DNA of 64,000 nt. Origin: Parvibaculaceae bacterium Mf 1.05b.01 (lineage in GTDB: Bacteria; Pseudomonadota; Alphaproteobacteria; Parvibaculales; Parvibaculaceae). Position 1 is the first letter of the stretch, and every line of letters begins with the position of its first letter. Below are positions 34,256 through 43,033 of this stretch, piece after piece. Location: positions 744,001-808,000 of the forward strand of contig BAOK01000001.1 in NCBI GenBank assembly GCA_000509225.1, given 5' to 3'. Position numbers and translations under genes: made by a program. The notes under the pieces were generated by a model. That model saw nothing but the letters and a program-made list of their open reading frames with translations. It searched no databases and was not told the origin of the DNA.

Positions 34256-36028
34256 ATGAATAAGCTTTTTTCAGGCGGGCGCCTTAGCCTTGCCGCGCTG
34301 ATGGTTTCGCAGAAAATTTATGGTGTTTTGGGATTTCTGATCCTGTGCTTCGTGGTGACCAGCTCTGTCACATTGTGGCAGATGGCTTCGATCACAACAG
34401 AGATTGAAGAGGTCTCGGATCGGCAGATGCCCTTGACCGAAGTGGTCACTAAGGTTGCGCTTACGCAGCTGGAGCAGGCGATTTACTTCGAACGCATCCT
34501 GGCGCTGTCCTATGCGTCATATGGGCGGCCCTTGAGCTCTGATTTGACCCCTCTTGTGGAAACTTTCCAAAAGGATGGCAAAATTGTAGCTGAAACGGTA
34601 ATTACCGCTGAAGAGATCGCTGCAGCTGCGGCTGAGGCTACGGCCTTGGCTACAGTCGAGGAGCGGTACAGTGCCATTCTTAAATCACTAAAGCACTTCG
34701 ACAAGGCGCATATCACCTATCAGAAGCACGCTGATGAACTGATTGAGATGATCTCGCGCGGAGAGACCGCGGGCATCAAGGAGTTGGCTCACACCGTCCA
34801 TGCCGAAGAAGATGCCCTTGATCACGAAATTACTGAGATCTTATTTGAAATCGAGCACCTGACGGCTGAATCCCTTGATGTTGTGAAACAACATGAGGCT
34901 ATGGCTTTTTGGATGGTTCTCATCCTGACAGCGGTGGCTGTTGTGATCTCCGGGGCAATTGCCTTCTTCGTGGTCCGTGGGATCGTCGGACCTCTCAGGA
35001 ATGTTGTCGACGCTCTGGTTACCCTGGCTAAGGGTGATACCAGCCATGACGTTTCCGTGGATAGTGCGGATGAAATCGGTCAGACGGCAGAGGCCTACGG
35101 CGCATTGCGGCAAGCAACGCAAGAAGCGCAGGCGGCAACTGAGCGGCACCAAAAGGAGCTCGATGCTGCAGAAGCGAGCAAGAAGGAGGCAATGGACCGC
35201 CTGACGAGAGAATTTGATGAGTCTGTTGCGTCGGTGATCGAGTCCTTTGGAGAGGCCGTGTCGACTTTGGGCGCGACATCCAAGGAGATGTCCGATGCCG
35301 CCGACACCAGTAAGTCGCAGACGGCAACTGTGTCTGCAGCGACCGAAGAAACGAGTACCAATGTACAGGTCGTTGCGTCTGCTGCGGAAGAAATGTCTGC
35401 TTCCATCAACGAAGTGTCCAATACCATTGCGAAAACCGCAAAGGTGACGCAACAAGCCGTTGCAGATGCTGAGAGCACGACCCAGTCAGTGACTAGTCTT
35501 GCAGAGGCAGCTTCCAAGATTGGTGATGTGGTTGACCTGATCAGCGACATTGCAGATCAGACTAATCTGCTGGCACTGAATGCGACGATTGAGGCCGCGC
35601 GCGCTGGCGAGGCGGGTAAAGGGTTTGCGGTTGTGGCGTCTGAGGTAAAGGAGCTGGCAACGCAGACAGCGAAAGCCACTGGGGAGATCACCACGCAGAT
35701 TTCTGAGATTCAAACAGTCACAGAACAATCTGTTGCGGCGATTGCTGGAATCACCAAAACAATCAGTGAAATCGACAATTATTCGACCATTGTCTCGACG
35801 GCGATCGAAGAGCAAAAGAACGCCACGCATGAGATTAGCGGTAGCGTTCAGCAGGCAGCGCTGGGGACGCAGGAACTGTCTGAATCCATGATGGGCGTCC
35901 AAAAGAGCACAGAGATATCCGGTGAGTCAGCTGTCCGGGTTAGCGGTGCCGTGCAGCATCTTTCGAATGAGGCTGACGCCCTCAAAGGACATGTGGATGA
36001 CTTCCTGCGAGGGCTTAAGTCCGCTTAG
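34256..36028 (+). CDS. Methyl-accepting chemotaxis protein
   Basis: About 590 residues. First membrane helix near residues 21-43, a periplasmic helical sensor (E/A-rich, about 145 residues), second membrane helix near 220-242 ([24 protein letters not shown]), HAMP linker with the [10 protein letters not shown] start, and a long signalling domain with the hairpin-tip motif [19 protein letters not shown]. Ligand unknown. Start at ATG 34256 behind GGGTGG (GTG 34247 is the alternative). No che genes nearby. Followed by a strong terminator. Confidence 0.95.
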   Translation: MNKLFSGGRLSLAALMVSQKIYGVLGFLILCFVVTSSVTLWQMASITTEIEEVSDRQMPLTEVVTKVALTQLEQAIYFERILALSYASYGRPLSSDLTPLVETFQKDGKIVAETVITAEEIAAAAAEATALATVEERYSAILKSLKHFDKAHITYQKHADELIEMISRGETAGIKELAHTVHAEEDALDHEITEILFEIEHLTAESLDVVKQHEAMAFWMVLILTAVAVVISGAIAFFVVRGIVGPLRNVVDALVTLAKGDTSHDVSVDSADEIGQTAEAYGALRQATQEAQAATERHQKELDAAEASKKEAMDRLTREFDESVASVIESFGEAVSTLGATSKEMSDAADTSKSQTATVSAATEETSTNVQVVASAAEEMSASINEVSNTIAKTAKVTQQAVADAESTTQSVTSLAEAASKIGDVVDLISDIADQTNLLALNATIEAARAGEAGKGFAVVASEVKELATQTAKATGEITTQISEIQTVTEQSVAAIAGITKTISEIDNYSTIVSTAIEEQKNATHEISGSVQQAALGTQELSESMMGVQKSTEISGESAVRVSGAVQHLSNEADALKGHVDDFLRGLKSA

Positions 36029-36060
36029 AGCTGCTAAATTTCGGCTAGGATACTGCCTTA

Positions 36061-36110
36061 GGCTGGCAGGGATGAGACATCATGTTTCGTCCTTGCCAGC
36101 CTTTTCTTTT
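36061..36110 (+). terminator. Rho-independent terminator of the chemoreceptor gene
   Basis: Long stem GGCTGGCA (36061-36068) with TGCCAGCC (36094-36101), continuing inward with mismatches, followed by TTTTCTTTT. Confidence 0.85.
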
Positions 36111-36161
36111 CGTGACTTTCGCTCGCGAAACCGGGGAAGCCGGAAAAAAGCCTCTTACACG

Positions 36162-36188
36162 TGAACCAAAACATGTCCTTCTGCGACT
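36162..36188 (+). promoter_or_regulatory. ECF-type promoter upstream of the sigma-factor gene
   Basis: TGAACC (36162-36167), 16-base spacer, CGACT (36184-36188), resembling the GAACC/CGTCT pattern of many ECF promoters. It lies about 80 bases before the sigma gene and would allow autoregulation. Confidence 0.4.
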
Positions 36189-36269
36189 ATAGGGGGAGAA
36201 AGACATTAGTGGGCTTTGCTGGTGGGATTACAAACCATTGGCGAGCCCTCCAACTCAGGCACATGGTTC

Positions 36270-36833
36270 ATGGTCAGAAGCGTCAAGACAATCGTGAACG
36301 AATTGCAGGTGCTGCGCGCGCAAGACGGTGACGAAAAGGCATTTCGTGACCTTGTGGAGCGTTGGTCGCCACAATTGCTGCGGTTTTGCCGACGACGAAC
36401 CGATGACCTTGATACCGCTCGTGAGATTGTTCAGAGCGTCTGGTTGCAGGTGGTAAAGGGATTCAGAAGACTGGACGACCCGGCGCGTTTTCCGGCTTGG
36501 CTGTTCACGATTGCGGCCCGTGCCTGCGCGGATCATGTGCGTGGGCAGGTCCACCGACGGACGTTGGCGGCTCACTACAAAGATGTTGCGCTGAACGGGC
36601 AGCACTCTGACGAGGCAGCGACAGACGCTTCTGTGTTGGACCTCAAAGCTGCGATCGCGATGTTGGCACCGGATCAGAGGCGCCTTTTGAGCCTTTACTA
36701 CACACAGGGATACTCAATTGAAGAGATTGCCACACACCTCAACATTCCCGGCGGAACAGTTAAGTCGCGGTTGCACAGCTTGAGAGAAGAGCTTCGCCGC
36801 GCCCATGAAGGAGACCGTTATGACCAACATTGA
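36270..36833 (+). CDS. ECF RNA polymerase sigma factor
   Basis: About 187 residues with two sigma-70 domains: region 2 near residues 27-95 (DLVERWSPQLLRFCRRR, then AREIVQSVWLQVVKGF and FPAWLFTIAARACADHVR) and region 4 near 125-172 (LLSLYYTQGYSIEEIATHLNIPGGTVKSRLHSLREEL). No C-terminal extension. Start at ATG 36270; the frame is open to 36216 without a ribosome-binding site. Its last 14 bases overlap the next gene, a small membrane protein probably acting as its anti-sigma or coregulator. Confidence 0.9.
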   Translation: MVRSVKTIVNELQVLRAQDGDEKAFRDLVERWSPQLLRFCRRRTDDLDTAREIVQSVWLQVVKGFRRLDDPARFPAWLFTIAARACADHVRGQVHRRTLAAHYKDVALNGQHSDEAATDASVLDLKAAIAMLAPDQRRLLSLYYTQGYSIEEIATHLNIPGGTVKSRLHSLREELRRAHEGDRYDQH

Positions 36834-37203
36834 TGATGAAATTCGCGCTGCGTTGAGCGCTGAAGAAATGGCTGAGCTTGAAGCGCTGACCGGTGAACAA
36901 GGTATATTCGACATGATTGGAGATAGTTTCCGCTCCAAAATGCGGTACTGGGTCCTCTTCCTGTGGGCCTACATGCTGACAGCATTCGGATTTGCAGTCT
37001 GGGCTACTGTGCGTTTCCTGCAGGCAACGGACACCAAGGAGCTTGCCGTCTGGGGAGGCTTGTGGCTGATCCTTGTCCTGGCCATCATGCTGGGCAAGAT
37101 TTGGTACTGGATGGAAGTGAACAAGAACACGGTTGTGCGCGAACTGAAACGGGTCGAACTCCAGATTGCCTTCCTTGCAAAGTCTGTTGCTCAGCAAAAA
37201 TGA
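36820..37203 (+). CDS. Small membrane protein coupled to the ECF sigma factor (DUF6768-like)
   Basis: About 127 residues. An acidic cytoplasmic N-terminus (DDEIRAALSAEEMAELEALTG), two membrane helices (about 43-66 and 75-96), then a charged helix VNKNTVVRELKRVELQIAFLAKS. Start at ATG 36820 behind GAAGGAG, overlapping the sigma gene by 14 bases. It lacks the zinc-binding or ASD fold of classical anti-sigma factors, but its position is exactly where those genes sit. Role as membrane-bound regulator of the sigma factor is inference. Confidence 0.8.
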   Translation: MTNIDDEIRAALSAEEMAELEALTGEQGIFDMIGDSFRSKMRYWVLFLWAYMLTAFGFAVWATVRFLQATDTKELAVWGGLWLILVLAIMLGKIWYWMEVNKNTVVRELKRVELQIAFLAKSVAQQK

Positions 37204-37243
37204 GCACTGCTTCTGCAGAATATCGCCCGCTGGCGAGACCTAC

Positions 37244-37654
37244 TTAGCCCCACATGCCGATGATCGCGCCCATCAGCGGCATGGTGATGATGAAGTTGCC
37301 ATTGTTGATAATGGCGGTCCGGTAGCTCTTGCGATCAAAAATTACCTCGATCCAGTTGGTGGGCATCACAAACCCTAACCAGACGAGTAGACCGAGCAGG
37401 GCACCACCGCCCGCTGTCGCCACGCCAAGGCCCGATGCCAGGATCGCGATGACGGTCGCATTGAGCGCTGCTGGAATGATGGCCAGCGCCATGGCGCCGC
37501 CGCTGCCTTCTATTTCTTCCTGGCTCCGGCCTGTCGATTCCAGCCATGCTTTGCCAGCAGCGAGCGGTGAGTACCAAATTGCGCCGACGGCCATGTTGGC
37601 GACAATCGCGCCTAGTACAGCCAGCCAGTTGATCGCTTCCAATGAAATAGACAT
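37244..37654 (-). CDS. DUF1761-like membrane protein
   Basis: About 136 residues with four hydrophobic helices. The N-terminus MSISLEAINWLAVLGAIVAN is followed by MAVGAIWYSPLAAGKAWL, and the motif GFVMPTNWIEVIFDRKSY lies in the second half. These match the DUF1761 family as I recall it; no function known. Start at ATG 37654 with GGGAGGG about 7 bases upstream; the frame is open to 37906 but lacks a signal. Divergent from the oxidoreductase gene. Confidence 0.82.
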   Translation of the reverse strand: MSISLEAINWLAVLGAIVANMAVGAIWYSPLAAGKAWLESTGRSQEEIEGSGGAMALAIIPAALNATVIAILASGLGVATAGGGALLGLLVWLGFVMPTNWIEVIFDRKSYRTAIINNGNFIITMPLMGAIIGMWG

Positions 37655-37691
37655 GACGGGTCCCTCCCAAAACCAGTGATTTTCCGCATCG

Positions 37692-37731
37692 ATATTTAAT
37701 CGATCAATTAACAATGTCAATTGACTGATCG
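37692..37731 (-). promoter_or_regulatory. Promoter with imperfect palindrome in the divergent region
   Basis: Minus-strand TTGACA (37720-37715), about 17 bases, then TAAATAT (-10, near 37698-37692). The imperfect inverted repeat CGATCAATT...AATTGACTGATCG spans 37701-37731 across the -35, suggesting repressor control. Confidence 0.5.
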
Positions 37732-37851
37732 GAGTGTCGCGAGATCGATGCGCGACCTGCCGCTGACGTGAACAAGAGCGCTGTTTTTGTCGCTGAAAAT
37801 CTGACACGCTGGCATGTGGTCTGGTCGGGGAGCCAATGGATTGAGGGTATA

Positions 37852-38841
37852 ATGGGGACAGAGCCGGTTCGGGTAGGGCTGCTTGGCGCATCTCAGATCG
37901 CGCCATTGGCGATCATTGCGCCAGCTGCCAGACGCGATGACGTCGAAGTGGTCTCCGTCGCCGCCAGAGATCCAGAGCGGGCAGCCACCTTTGCAGCTGA
38001 GCATGGCATTGCGCGTGTTGCTGCCACTTATGAAGAGCTGATCTCTGATCCGGAAATTGATCTTATTTACAACGGATTACCGCCTGTCTCTCATGCACCA
38101 CTTAGTGTCTTGGCCATGAAGGCTGGGCGCCATGTGCTCTGCGAAAAGCCGTTCGCTATGAATGCTGCTGAAGCACGAGACATGGTTGAGGTTGCGCAGC
38201 GGACGGGACGGCTTTGTGTTGAAGGGTTCCACTATTTCTATCATCCGCTTTTTTCGCGGGTGCTTGCGATTGTCCGATCGGGACAGCTGGGGCCGCTCAT
38301 TGCCATGAGCGGTGCGTTTGATGTGGAGATTCCTGATCTTGCCGGGAATATTCGGCATGATCTGGCGCTGGGTGGTGGGGCCTTGATGGACCTTGGCTGC
38401 TATCCGCTGCATATGCTGCGGCATATTGCTGGGTCCGAACCTCAGATTATCAGCGCACAGGCCAAGGTGGGGCGGCCAGGCATCGATCTTTCAATGGAGG
38501 CTGAGCTTCAATTTAGTGGCATCCCGGCTCGGGTTTCCTGCGATATGAGTGCCGGCGTCGCCATTCGCGCAGAATTTGAGGTGATTGGCCAAAAGGGCCG
38601 GCTGCATGTCAATAATCCCATCCACCCCTATCTTGGGCACCAATTGACCCTGCTTGTGAATGGGGAGGAAACAACTGAACAGGTCGATGGTCAGTCGACT
38701 TTTGATCATCAATTGGACGCTGTGGTTGACGAGATAAGAGGTGGAATGGCTGTGTCGACGGGCGGGGCTGATGCTGTTGCCAATATGGAAGCTATCGATG
38801 CGATCTACACCGCCGCGGGGCTCTCTCCGCGCGGTCTTTGA
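37852..38841 (+). CDS. Gfo/Idh/MocA-family oxidoreductase
   Basis: About 329 residues. Rossmann fold at the N-terminus with VGLLGASQIA (GxxxxxxA-type nucleotide motif), then DLIYNGLPPVSHAPL and the family hallmark HVLCEKPFAMNAAEA near residue 94. C-terminal domain has GGALMDLGCYPLHMLRHI. NAD(P)-dependent oxidation of a sugar or polyol is expected; substrate unknown. Start ATG 37852 with GAGGG upstream; the frame is open to 37768. The stop is followed by the 11-base repeat at the end of the convergent rlmB gene. Confidence 0.9.
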   Translation: MGTEPVRVGLLGASQIAPLAIIAPAARRDDVEVVSVAARDPERAATFAAEHGIARVAATYEELISDPEIDLIYNGLPPVSHAPLSVLAMKAGRHVLCEKPFAMNAAEARDMVEVAQRTGRLCVEGFHYFYHPLFSRVLAIVRSGQLGPLIAMSGAFDVEIPDLAGNIRHDLALGGGALMDLGCYPLHMLRHIAGSEPQIISAQAKVGRPGIDLSMEAELQFSGIPARVSCDMSAGVAIRAEFEVIGQKGRLHVNNPIHPYLGHQLTLLVNGEETTEQVDGQSTFDHQLDAVVDEIRGGMAVSTGGADAVANMEAIDAIYTAAGLSPRGL

Positions 38842-38846
38842 CGGCT

Positions 38847-38882
38847 TTTAGCTATCGTTTAGCTATCGTTTAGCTATCGTTT
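38847..38882. repeat. Three tandem copies of an 11-base repeat at a stop codon
   Basis: TTTAGCTATCG occurs at 38847-38857, 38858-38868 and 38869-38879. Copy 3 contains the last codons and part of the stop of the convergent rlmB gene; copies 1 and 2 lie downstream of it. Confidence 0.9.
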
Positions 38883-39691
38883 CGCGCCAATTCGTAGAAG
38901 GCAACAGCCGCCGCATTGGAGACGTTGAGACTGCGCATAGGGCCAGAAGCGGGGAGTTTTGCCAACCAATCGCACTTGTCACGTGTCAGGCGCCGGAGAC
39001 CAGCGCCCTCGGCACCGAGCACCAGAGCAACCTTGCCGCTGGTGTCGATCTGGCTCAGTTCATGACCTGACTCACCGTCTAAGCCGATGATTGTAAAGCC
39101 TTGTTTTATCAGGGTTTCAATTGACCGGGATAGGTTGCTCACGCGGCAGATGGAGACGTGTTCCAGGGCACCAGAGGCTGACTTTGCGAGCACGCCGGAT
39201 TGTGGCGGGCTGTTGCGATCTGTCATAACCAGGCCCGAAACGCCGAAGACAGCAGCGGAGCGGAGGATGGCGCCGACATTATGAGGGTCGGTCACCTGAT
39301 CAAGGAGGGCAAGGCGGGTGGCTCCCTCCATCACCTGCTCAAGGTCGGGTTCGTGAAGTGGGTTGGTTTTGAGCGCGATGCCCTGATGTACCGCGCCGGG
39401 TGGCAACATTTCAGAAATTTCGCCCGTTTCCACAAGAACAGGTTTGATTCGTCTGGTCTGTCCTGCTGCTTCGAGCTCTCTGCCAACAGATGGGGTGCAG
39501 ATAAGTTGAGTGATCTTCCGTTTTTCGTTGGCCAGAGCCGCAGACACCGCATGAAGGCCATAGAGAAAAGCACCGCCTGTCTCGGCTTTTCCCGCAGCCG
39601 GCGACGTAGATCGCCGTTTTCCGCGGTTTTTCCTGGTTTTCTCTTGGGGATTGGCGGATGAATGGGGCCTTGGTTGCTTGCGCTTGGTCAT
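38870..39691 (-). CDS. rlmB: TrmH-family rRNA methyltransferase, RlmB-like
   Basis: About 273 residues. A basic disordered N-terminus (TKRKQPRPHSSAN) precedes a SpoU/TrmH domain. ALLDQVTDPHNVGAILRSAAVFGV is motif 1, VALVLGAEGAGLRRL motif 2 and LPASGPMRSLNVSNAAAVAFYE motif 3, the knotted SAM-binding end. Expected to 2'-O-methylate a guanosine in 23S rRNA (G2251 in E. coli). Start at ATG 39691 behind AAGG; ATG 39712 is the alternative. The stop codon lies within an 11-base tandem repeat. Divergent from the tRNA-Tyr operon. Confidence 0.92.
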   Translation of the reverse strand: MTKRKQPRPHSSANPQEKTRKNRGKRRSTSPAAGKAETGGAFLYGLHAVSAALANEKRKITQLICTPSVGRELEAAGQTRRIKPVLVETGEISEMLPPGAVHQGIALKTNPLHEPDLEQVMEGATRLALLDQVTDPHNVGAILRSAAVFGVSGLVMTDRNSPPQSGVLAKSASGALEHVSICRVSNLSRSIETLIKQGFTIIGLDGESGHELSQIDTSGKVALVLGAEGAGLRRLTRDKCDWLAKLPASGPMRSLNVSNAAAVAFYELARNDS

Positions 39692-39818
39692 GTCCGACCT
39701 TATATTCTGCATCCACGGGCTTACGCAATAAAACAGCCTCCACAGTGCCGCCAGCTTACTTCAAGCGAAATAGCGGTGACGCTGCGGGGGCTTGCACGTT
39801 TTTTCGGGCGATTTTTAG

Positions 39819-39847
39819 TTGACAGGCTAAGGGCGGACGCACATAAA
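39819..39847 (+). promoter_or_regulatory. Promoter of the tRNA-Tyr/Gly/tuf operon
   Basis: Perfect TTGACA (39819-39824), 17-base spacer, CATAAA (39842-39847). Lies 73 bases ahead of tRNA-Tyr with no other gene between. Confidence 0.7.
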
Positions 39848-39919
39848 CCCGATCAATATTCGGTCGGGTCTCTGTGCCGCGAAGCCACTGCGTTTAATAA
39901 GGAATTTGTATTCGGTTTT

Positions 39920-40004
39920 GGAGGGATGCCCGAGCGGTTAAAGGGGACGGACTGTAAATCCGTTGGCTATGCCTACGTTGGTTCAAATCCAACTCCCTCC
40001 ACCA
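39920..40004 (+). tRNA. tRNA-Tyr (anticodon GTA)
   Basis: 85-base class II tRNA with a long variable arm; acceptor GGAGGGA/TCCCTCC, anticodon loop ACTGTAAAT (GTA), TTCAAATCC loop and encoded CCA. Confidence 0.97.
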
Positions 40005-40069
40005 TCTATTCTGAAGCATAGGGCTTTAGGGAAGACGAAGACTTTTAGAGGCGAATTTCGACGGAAGAG

Positions 40070-40143
40070 GCGGGTGTAGCTCAATGGTAGAGCAGTAGCC
40101 TTCCAAGCTGATGACGAGGGTTCGATTCCCTTCACCCGCTCCA
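40070..40143 (+). tRNA. tRNA-Gly (anticodon TCC)
   Basis: 74 bases; acceptor GCGGGTG/CACCCGC, anticodon loop CTTCCAA (TCC), TTCGATTC loop, encoded CCA. Cotranscribed with tRNA-Tyr and probably with tuf. Confidence 0.97.
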
Positions 40144-40321
40144 GCTTTTGGGGCACCAAGGCCCAAGGGGCGCATACAAGGTCGCAGAGGCGGACTTGAG
40201 GTGCCCTGGGTTAGTAAGAAATGAGCAGGTGGTGTGATCGACCTGCTCACGGTAGTTAGGCCGGGGCGGCCACCACGTGTAAGTGGGTCGGGCCCCACAT
40301 TGATGAAGGTTAGAAGAGGCC
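40144..40321 (+). promoter_or_regulatory. Structured leader between tRNA-Gly and tuf
   Basis: 178 bases rich in inverted repeats: GGGCACC (40151-40157) with GGTGCCC (40200-40206), and a perfect 8-base hairpin GAGCAGGT/ACCTGCTC (40223-40248). No ORF. It may shape processing of the tRNA-tuf transcript or control tuf translation. Confidence 0.45.
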
Positions 40322-41512
40322 ATGGCCAAAGAGAAATTCGAGCGTAATAAGCCACACGTTAACATTGGCACGATTGGTCACGTTGACCACGGTAAGACGA
40401 CGCTGACGGCGGCGATTACGAAAGTGCTTGCTGAATCCGGTGGGGCAGATTTTTCTGATTATGCAGATATCGATAAGGCGCCAGAAGAGAAAGCGCGCGG
40501 TATTACGATCTCTACAGCCCACGTTGAGTATGAGACGGCGAACCGTCACTATGCGCACGTGGACTGCCCAGGTCACGCTGACTATGTGAAGAACATGATC
40601 ACCGGTGCGGCTCAGATGGATGGTGGCATTCTTGTTGTGAACGCAGCTGATGGCCCGATGCCGCAGACCCGCGAGCACATTCTTCTTGCCCGTCAGGTTG
40701 GTGTTCCAGCACTTGTTGTTTATCTCAACAAGGTTGACCAGGTTGATGACGAAGAGCTTCTTGAGCTGGTTGAAATGGAAGTGCGTGAGCTTCTTTCCGA
40801 ATATGGCTTCCCTGGAGATGACATTCCGATCATTGCGGGTTCAGCTCTCGCTGCTCTTGAAGGCCGCGACGACACTATCGGCAAGGAAAGCATCCTGAAG
40901 CTGATGGAAGCGGTTGACGAAGCTATTCCACAGCCAGAGCGGGCGGTTAACCTGCCATTCCTGATGCCGATTGAGGATGTGTTCTCCATCTCGGGTCGCG
41001 GGACTGTTGTGACGGGTCGTGTTGAGCGCGGTGTGATCAATGTTGGTGACGAAATTGAAATCGTCGGCATTAAGGACACGCAGAAGACGACCTGTACGGG
41101 TGTTGAAATGTTCCGCAAGCTGCTTGATAGCGGTGAAGCCGGTGACAATATCGGGGCTCTGCTTCGTGGTGTTGACCGCGAACAGGTTGAGCGCGGTCAG
41201 GTTCTTTGTGCCCCTGGTTCGATCACCCCGCACACGAAGTTTACGGCTGAAGCCTACATCCTGACGAAGGATGAAGGTGGTCGTCACACACCCTTCTTCA
41301 CAAACTATCGTCCTCAGTTCTACTTCCGGACGACGGATGTGACGGGTGTTGTGAGCCTTCCTGCAGGCACCGAAATGGTGATGCCAGGAGATAATGTTGC
41401 CATTGAGGTTGAGCTGATCGCACCGATCGCCATGGAAGAGAAGCTTCGCTTCGCTATCCGTGAAGGCGGACGGACCGTCGGATCCGGCGTCGTTTCCTCA
41501 ATCATCGAGTAA
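40322..41512 (+). CDS. tuf: Elongation factor Tu (copy 1)
   Basis: 396 residues, full length; brings aminoacyl-tRNA to the ribosome as a GTP complex. GTPase motifs GHVDHGKT (18-25), DCPGH and NKVD are intact, and the C-terminus [10 protein letters not shown] is normal. The protein is identical to that of the second copy at 60681. ATG start behind GAGG. Lies in the classical tRNA-Tyr/tRNA-Gly/tuf/tRNA-Trp/secE order also seen, with variations, in enterobacteria. Followed by a hairpin terminator-like element. Confidence 0.98.
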   Translation: MAKEKFERNKPHVNIGTIGHVDHGKTTLTAAITKVLAESGGADFSDYADIDKAPEEKARGITISTAHVEYETANRHYAHVDCPGHADYVKNMITGAAQMDGGILVVNAADGPMPQTREHILLARQVGVPALVVYLNKVDQVDDEELLELVEMEVRELLSEYGFPGDDIPIIAGSALAALEGRDDTIGKESILKLMEAVDEAIPQPERAVNLPFLMPIEDVFSISGRGTVVTGRVERGVINVGDEIEIVGIKDTQKTTCTGVEMFRKLLDSGEAGDNIGALLRGVDREQVERGQVLCAPGSITPHTKFTAEAYILTKDEGGRHTPFFTNYRPQFYFRTTDVTGVVSLPAGTEMVMPGDNVAIEVELIAPIAMEEKLRFAIREGGRTVGSGVVSSIIE

Positions 41513-41520
41513 GGTGTTTG

Positions 41521-41556
41521 CTGAGCGGCTCTTACCAGGGCCGCTCAGTTGTTTGT
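41521..41556 (+). terminator. Terminator/attenuator after tuf copy 1
   Basis: CTGAGCGGC (41521-41529) pairs with GCCGCTCAG (41540-41548), followed by TTGTTTGT. The weak T run suggests partial termination before tRNA-Trp. Confidence 0.6.
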
Positions 41557-41590
41557 CCCGCGGCCATTTTGGCGGTGGGGCATTCGGTTT

Positions 41591-41666
41591 AGGAGTGTAG
41601 CTCAACTGGTAGAGCACCGGTCTCCAAAACCGGGGGTTGGGGGTTCGAGTCCCTCCACTCCTGCCA
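41591..41666 (+). tRNA. tRNA-Trp (anticodon CCA)
   Basis: 76 bases; acceptor AGGAGTG/CACTCCT, anticodon loop CTCCAAA (CCA), TTCGAGT loop, encoded CCA. Sits between tuf and secE. Confidence 0.97.
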
Positions 41667-41731
41667 CTTAAGAAGGTGGGCAGGGTTTAACTTGAGGGAC
41701 CGAATTTTCGGTCAAACTCGCGAGAGGAACT

Positions 41732-41929
41732 ATGGCTAAAAGCAATCCAGTTCAGTTCGTGCAAGAAGTTCGGTCAGAAACGTCGAAGGTGACGTGGCCA
41801 ACACGGCGCGAAACGATTGTGACGACTGTCATGGTCTTCATCATGGTTGTGATGGCGGCTGTGTTCTTCTTTCTTGCGGATCAGGTTTTGAGCTACGGGG
41901 TTTCCTTCGTGCTCGGGCTTGGTGACTAA
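41732..41929 (+). CDS. secE: Preprotein translocase subunit SecE
   Basis: 65 residues, the short single-helix alphaproteobacterial form. Amphipathic segment [21 protein letters not shown] carries the SecE signature, then one membrane helix (about 30-52). Holds SecY in the inner membrane. ATG start behind GAGAGGAA. Followed 29 bases on by nusG, the usual partner. Confidence 0.95.
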   Translation: MAKSNPVQFVQEVRSETSKVTWPTRRETIVTTVMVFIMVVMAAVFFFLADQVLSYGVSFVLGLGD

Positions 41930-41958
41930 AGGTACGGGCGATTAAAGGTGCGACGATC

Positions 41959-42489
41959 ATGAAGGCGCGGTGGTATATCGTTCAGGCATACTCAAACTTC
42001 GAGAAGAAGGTTGCTGAGTCTATTCGCGAACGTGCGAGTAGCGCGGGGCTTGAAGAAGCGTTTGAGGAAATCCTCGTTCCGACCGAAGAGGTTGTCGAGC
42101 TGCGTCGCGGGCGCAAAGTAAATGCGGAGCGGAAATTCTTCCCGGGCTATGTGCTTGTGAAGATGGCTCTGACCGATGAGGCTTATCACCTTATCAAAGA
42201 TACGCCGAAAGTGACTGGATTTCTTGGCGCGGATAATAAGCCGCAGCCGATCAGTCAGAAGGAAGTTGATGTGATCCTGCATCAGGTGCAGGAAGGGGTC
42301 GAGCGGCCGAAACCAAGCATCACGTACGAAATTGGTGAGCAGGTGCGGGTGGCTGATGGGCCATTTGCCTCGTTCAACGGTATTGTCGAAGAAGTCGATG
42401 AAGAACGGACACGGCTCAAAGTCGCTGTGTCTATTTTCGGTCGGGCTACCCCGGTCGAGCTTGAGTACGGGCAGGTCGACAAGCTTTAG
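41959..42489 (+). CDS. nusG: Transcription termination/antitermination protein NusG
   Basis: 176 residues: NGN domain at the N-terminus ([18 protein letters not shown], then [14 protein letters not shown]) and a C-terminal KOW domain ([22 protein letters not shown]). Binds RNA polymerase and couples it to Rho or the ribosome. ATG start with AAAGGTG upstream. The stop overlaps a hairpin that may attenuate transcription into rplK. Confidence 0.97.
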   Translation: MKARWYIVQAYSNFEKKVAESIRERASSAGLEEAFEEILVPTEEVVELRRGRKVNAERKFFPGYVLVKMALTDEAYHLIKDTPKVTGFLGADNKPQPISQKEVDVILHQVQEGVERPKPSITYEIGEQVRVADGPFASFNGIVEEVDEERTRLKVAVSIFGRATPVELEYGQVDKL

Positions 42490-42513
42490 GGCTTGTCGGG
42501 CAAGTCCCGTTTT
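42489..42513 (+). terminator. Candidate attenuator after nusG
   Basis: GGGCTTG (42489-42495), loop TCGGG, CAAGTCCC (42501-42508) with a one-base bulge, then GTTTT. Short and weakly T-rich. Confidence 0.4.
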
Positions 42514-42517
42514 GTGT

Positions 42518-42548
42518 GTGGGAGGCGGTGTCAAAGCTGCCGTACCAC
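42518..42548 (+). promoter_or_regulatory. Candidate ribosomal protein L1 binding site (rplK leader)
   Basis: GTGG-GA-GGCGG, 8-base loop, CTGCC-GTA-CCAC: two short stems separated by an asymmetric internal loop, 53 bases before rplK. This copies the shape of the L1-binding leader that controls L11-L1 synthesis in other bacteria. Confidence 0.55.
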
Positions 42549-42600
42549 TAACCCTTTAAAGTTTCCGGGCGGGTGCTCCCAATCGGAAGGGGAAAGATAA

Positions 42601-43029
42601 ATGGCGAAGAAAATTGATGGTTATCTGAAGCTTCAGGTGCCAGCGGGTGCAGCAAACCCATCACCTCCGATTGGCCCAGCATTGGGTCAGCGCGGATTGA
42701 ACATCATGGAATTTTGTAAGGCGTTTAATGCAAAAACGCAGCAGATGGAAAACGGGATGCCTATCCCAACCATCATTACAATTTACCAGGACAAGTCTTT
42801 TACGTTTGAAACGAAGACGCCTCCTGCTTCTTATTACCTGAAGCAAGCAGCCAAGCTCAAAAAAGGCGGTTCAGCGCCTGGTCGCGACGTTGCCGGTTCA
42901 GTCACTGCCGCTCAGTGCCGCGAAATTGCGGAAAAGAAGATGGTCGATCTCAATGCCAATGATCTTGATCAGGCTGCGAAGATCATCATGGGATCTGCCC
43001 GTTCTATGGGTCTTGAGGTAGTGGAGTAA
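42601..43029 (+). CDS. rplK: 50S ribosomal protein L11
   Basis: 142 residues; part of the GTPase-associated centre of the large subunit, binding 23S rRNA near the stalk. N-terminal [24 protein letters not shown] and the [22 protein letters not shown]-terminal domain are typical. ATG start behind GGAAGGGGAAAG. Followed 4 bases later by rplA. Confidence 0.98.
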   Translation: MAKKIDGYLKLQVPAGAANPSPPIGPALGQRGLNIMEFCKAFNAKTQQMENGMPIPTIITIYQDKSFTFETKTPPASYYLKQAAKLKKGGSAPGRDVAGSVTAAQCREIAEKKMVDLNANDLDQAAKIIMGSARSMGLEVVE

Positions 43030-43033
43030 GACG

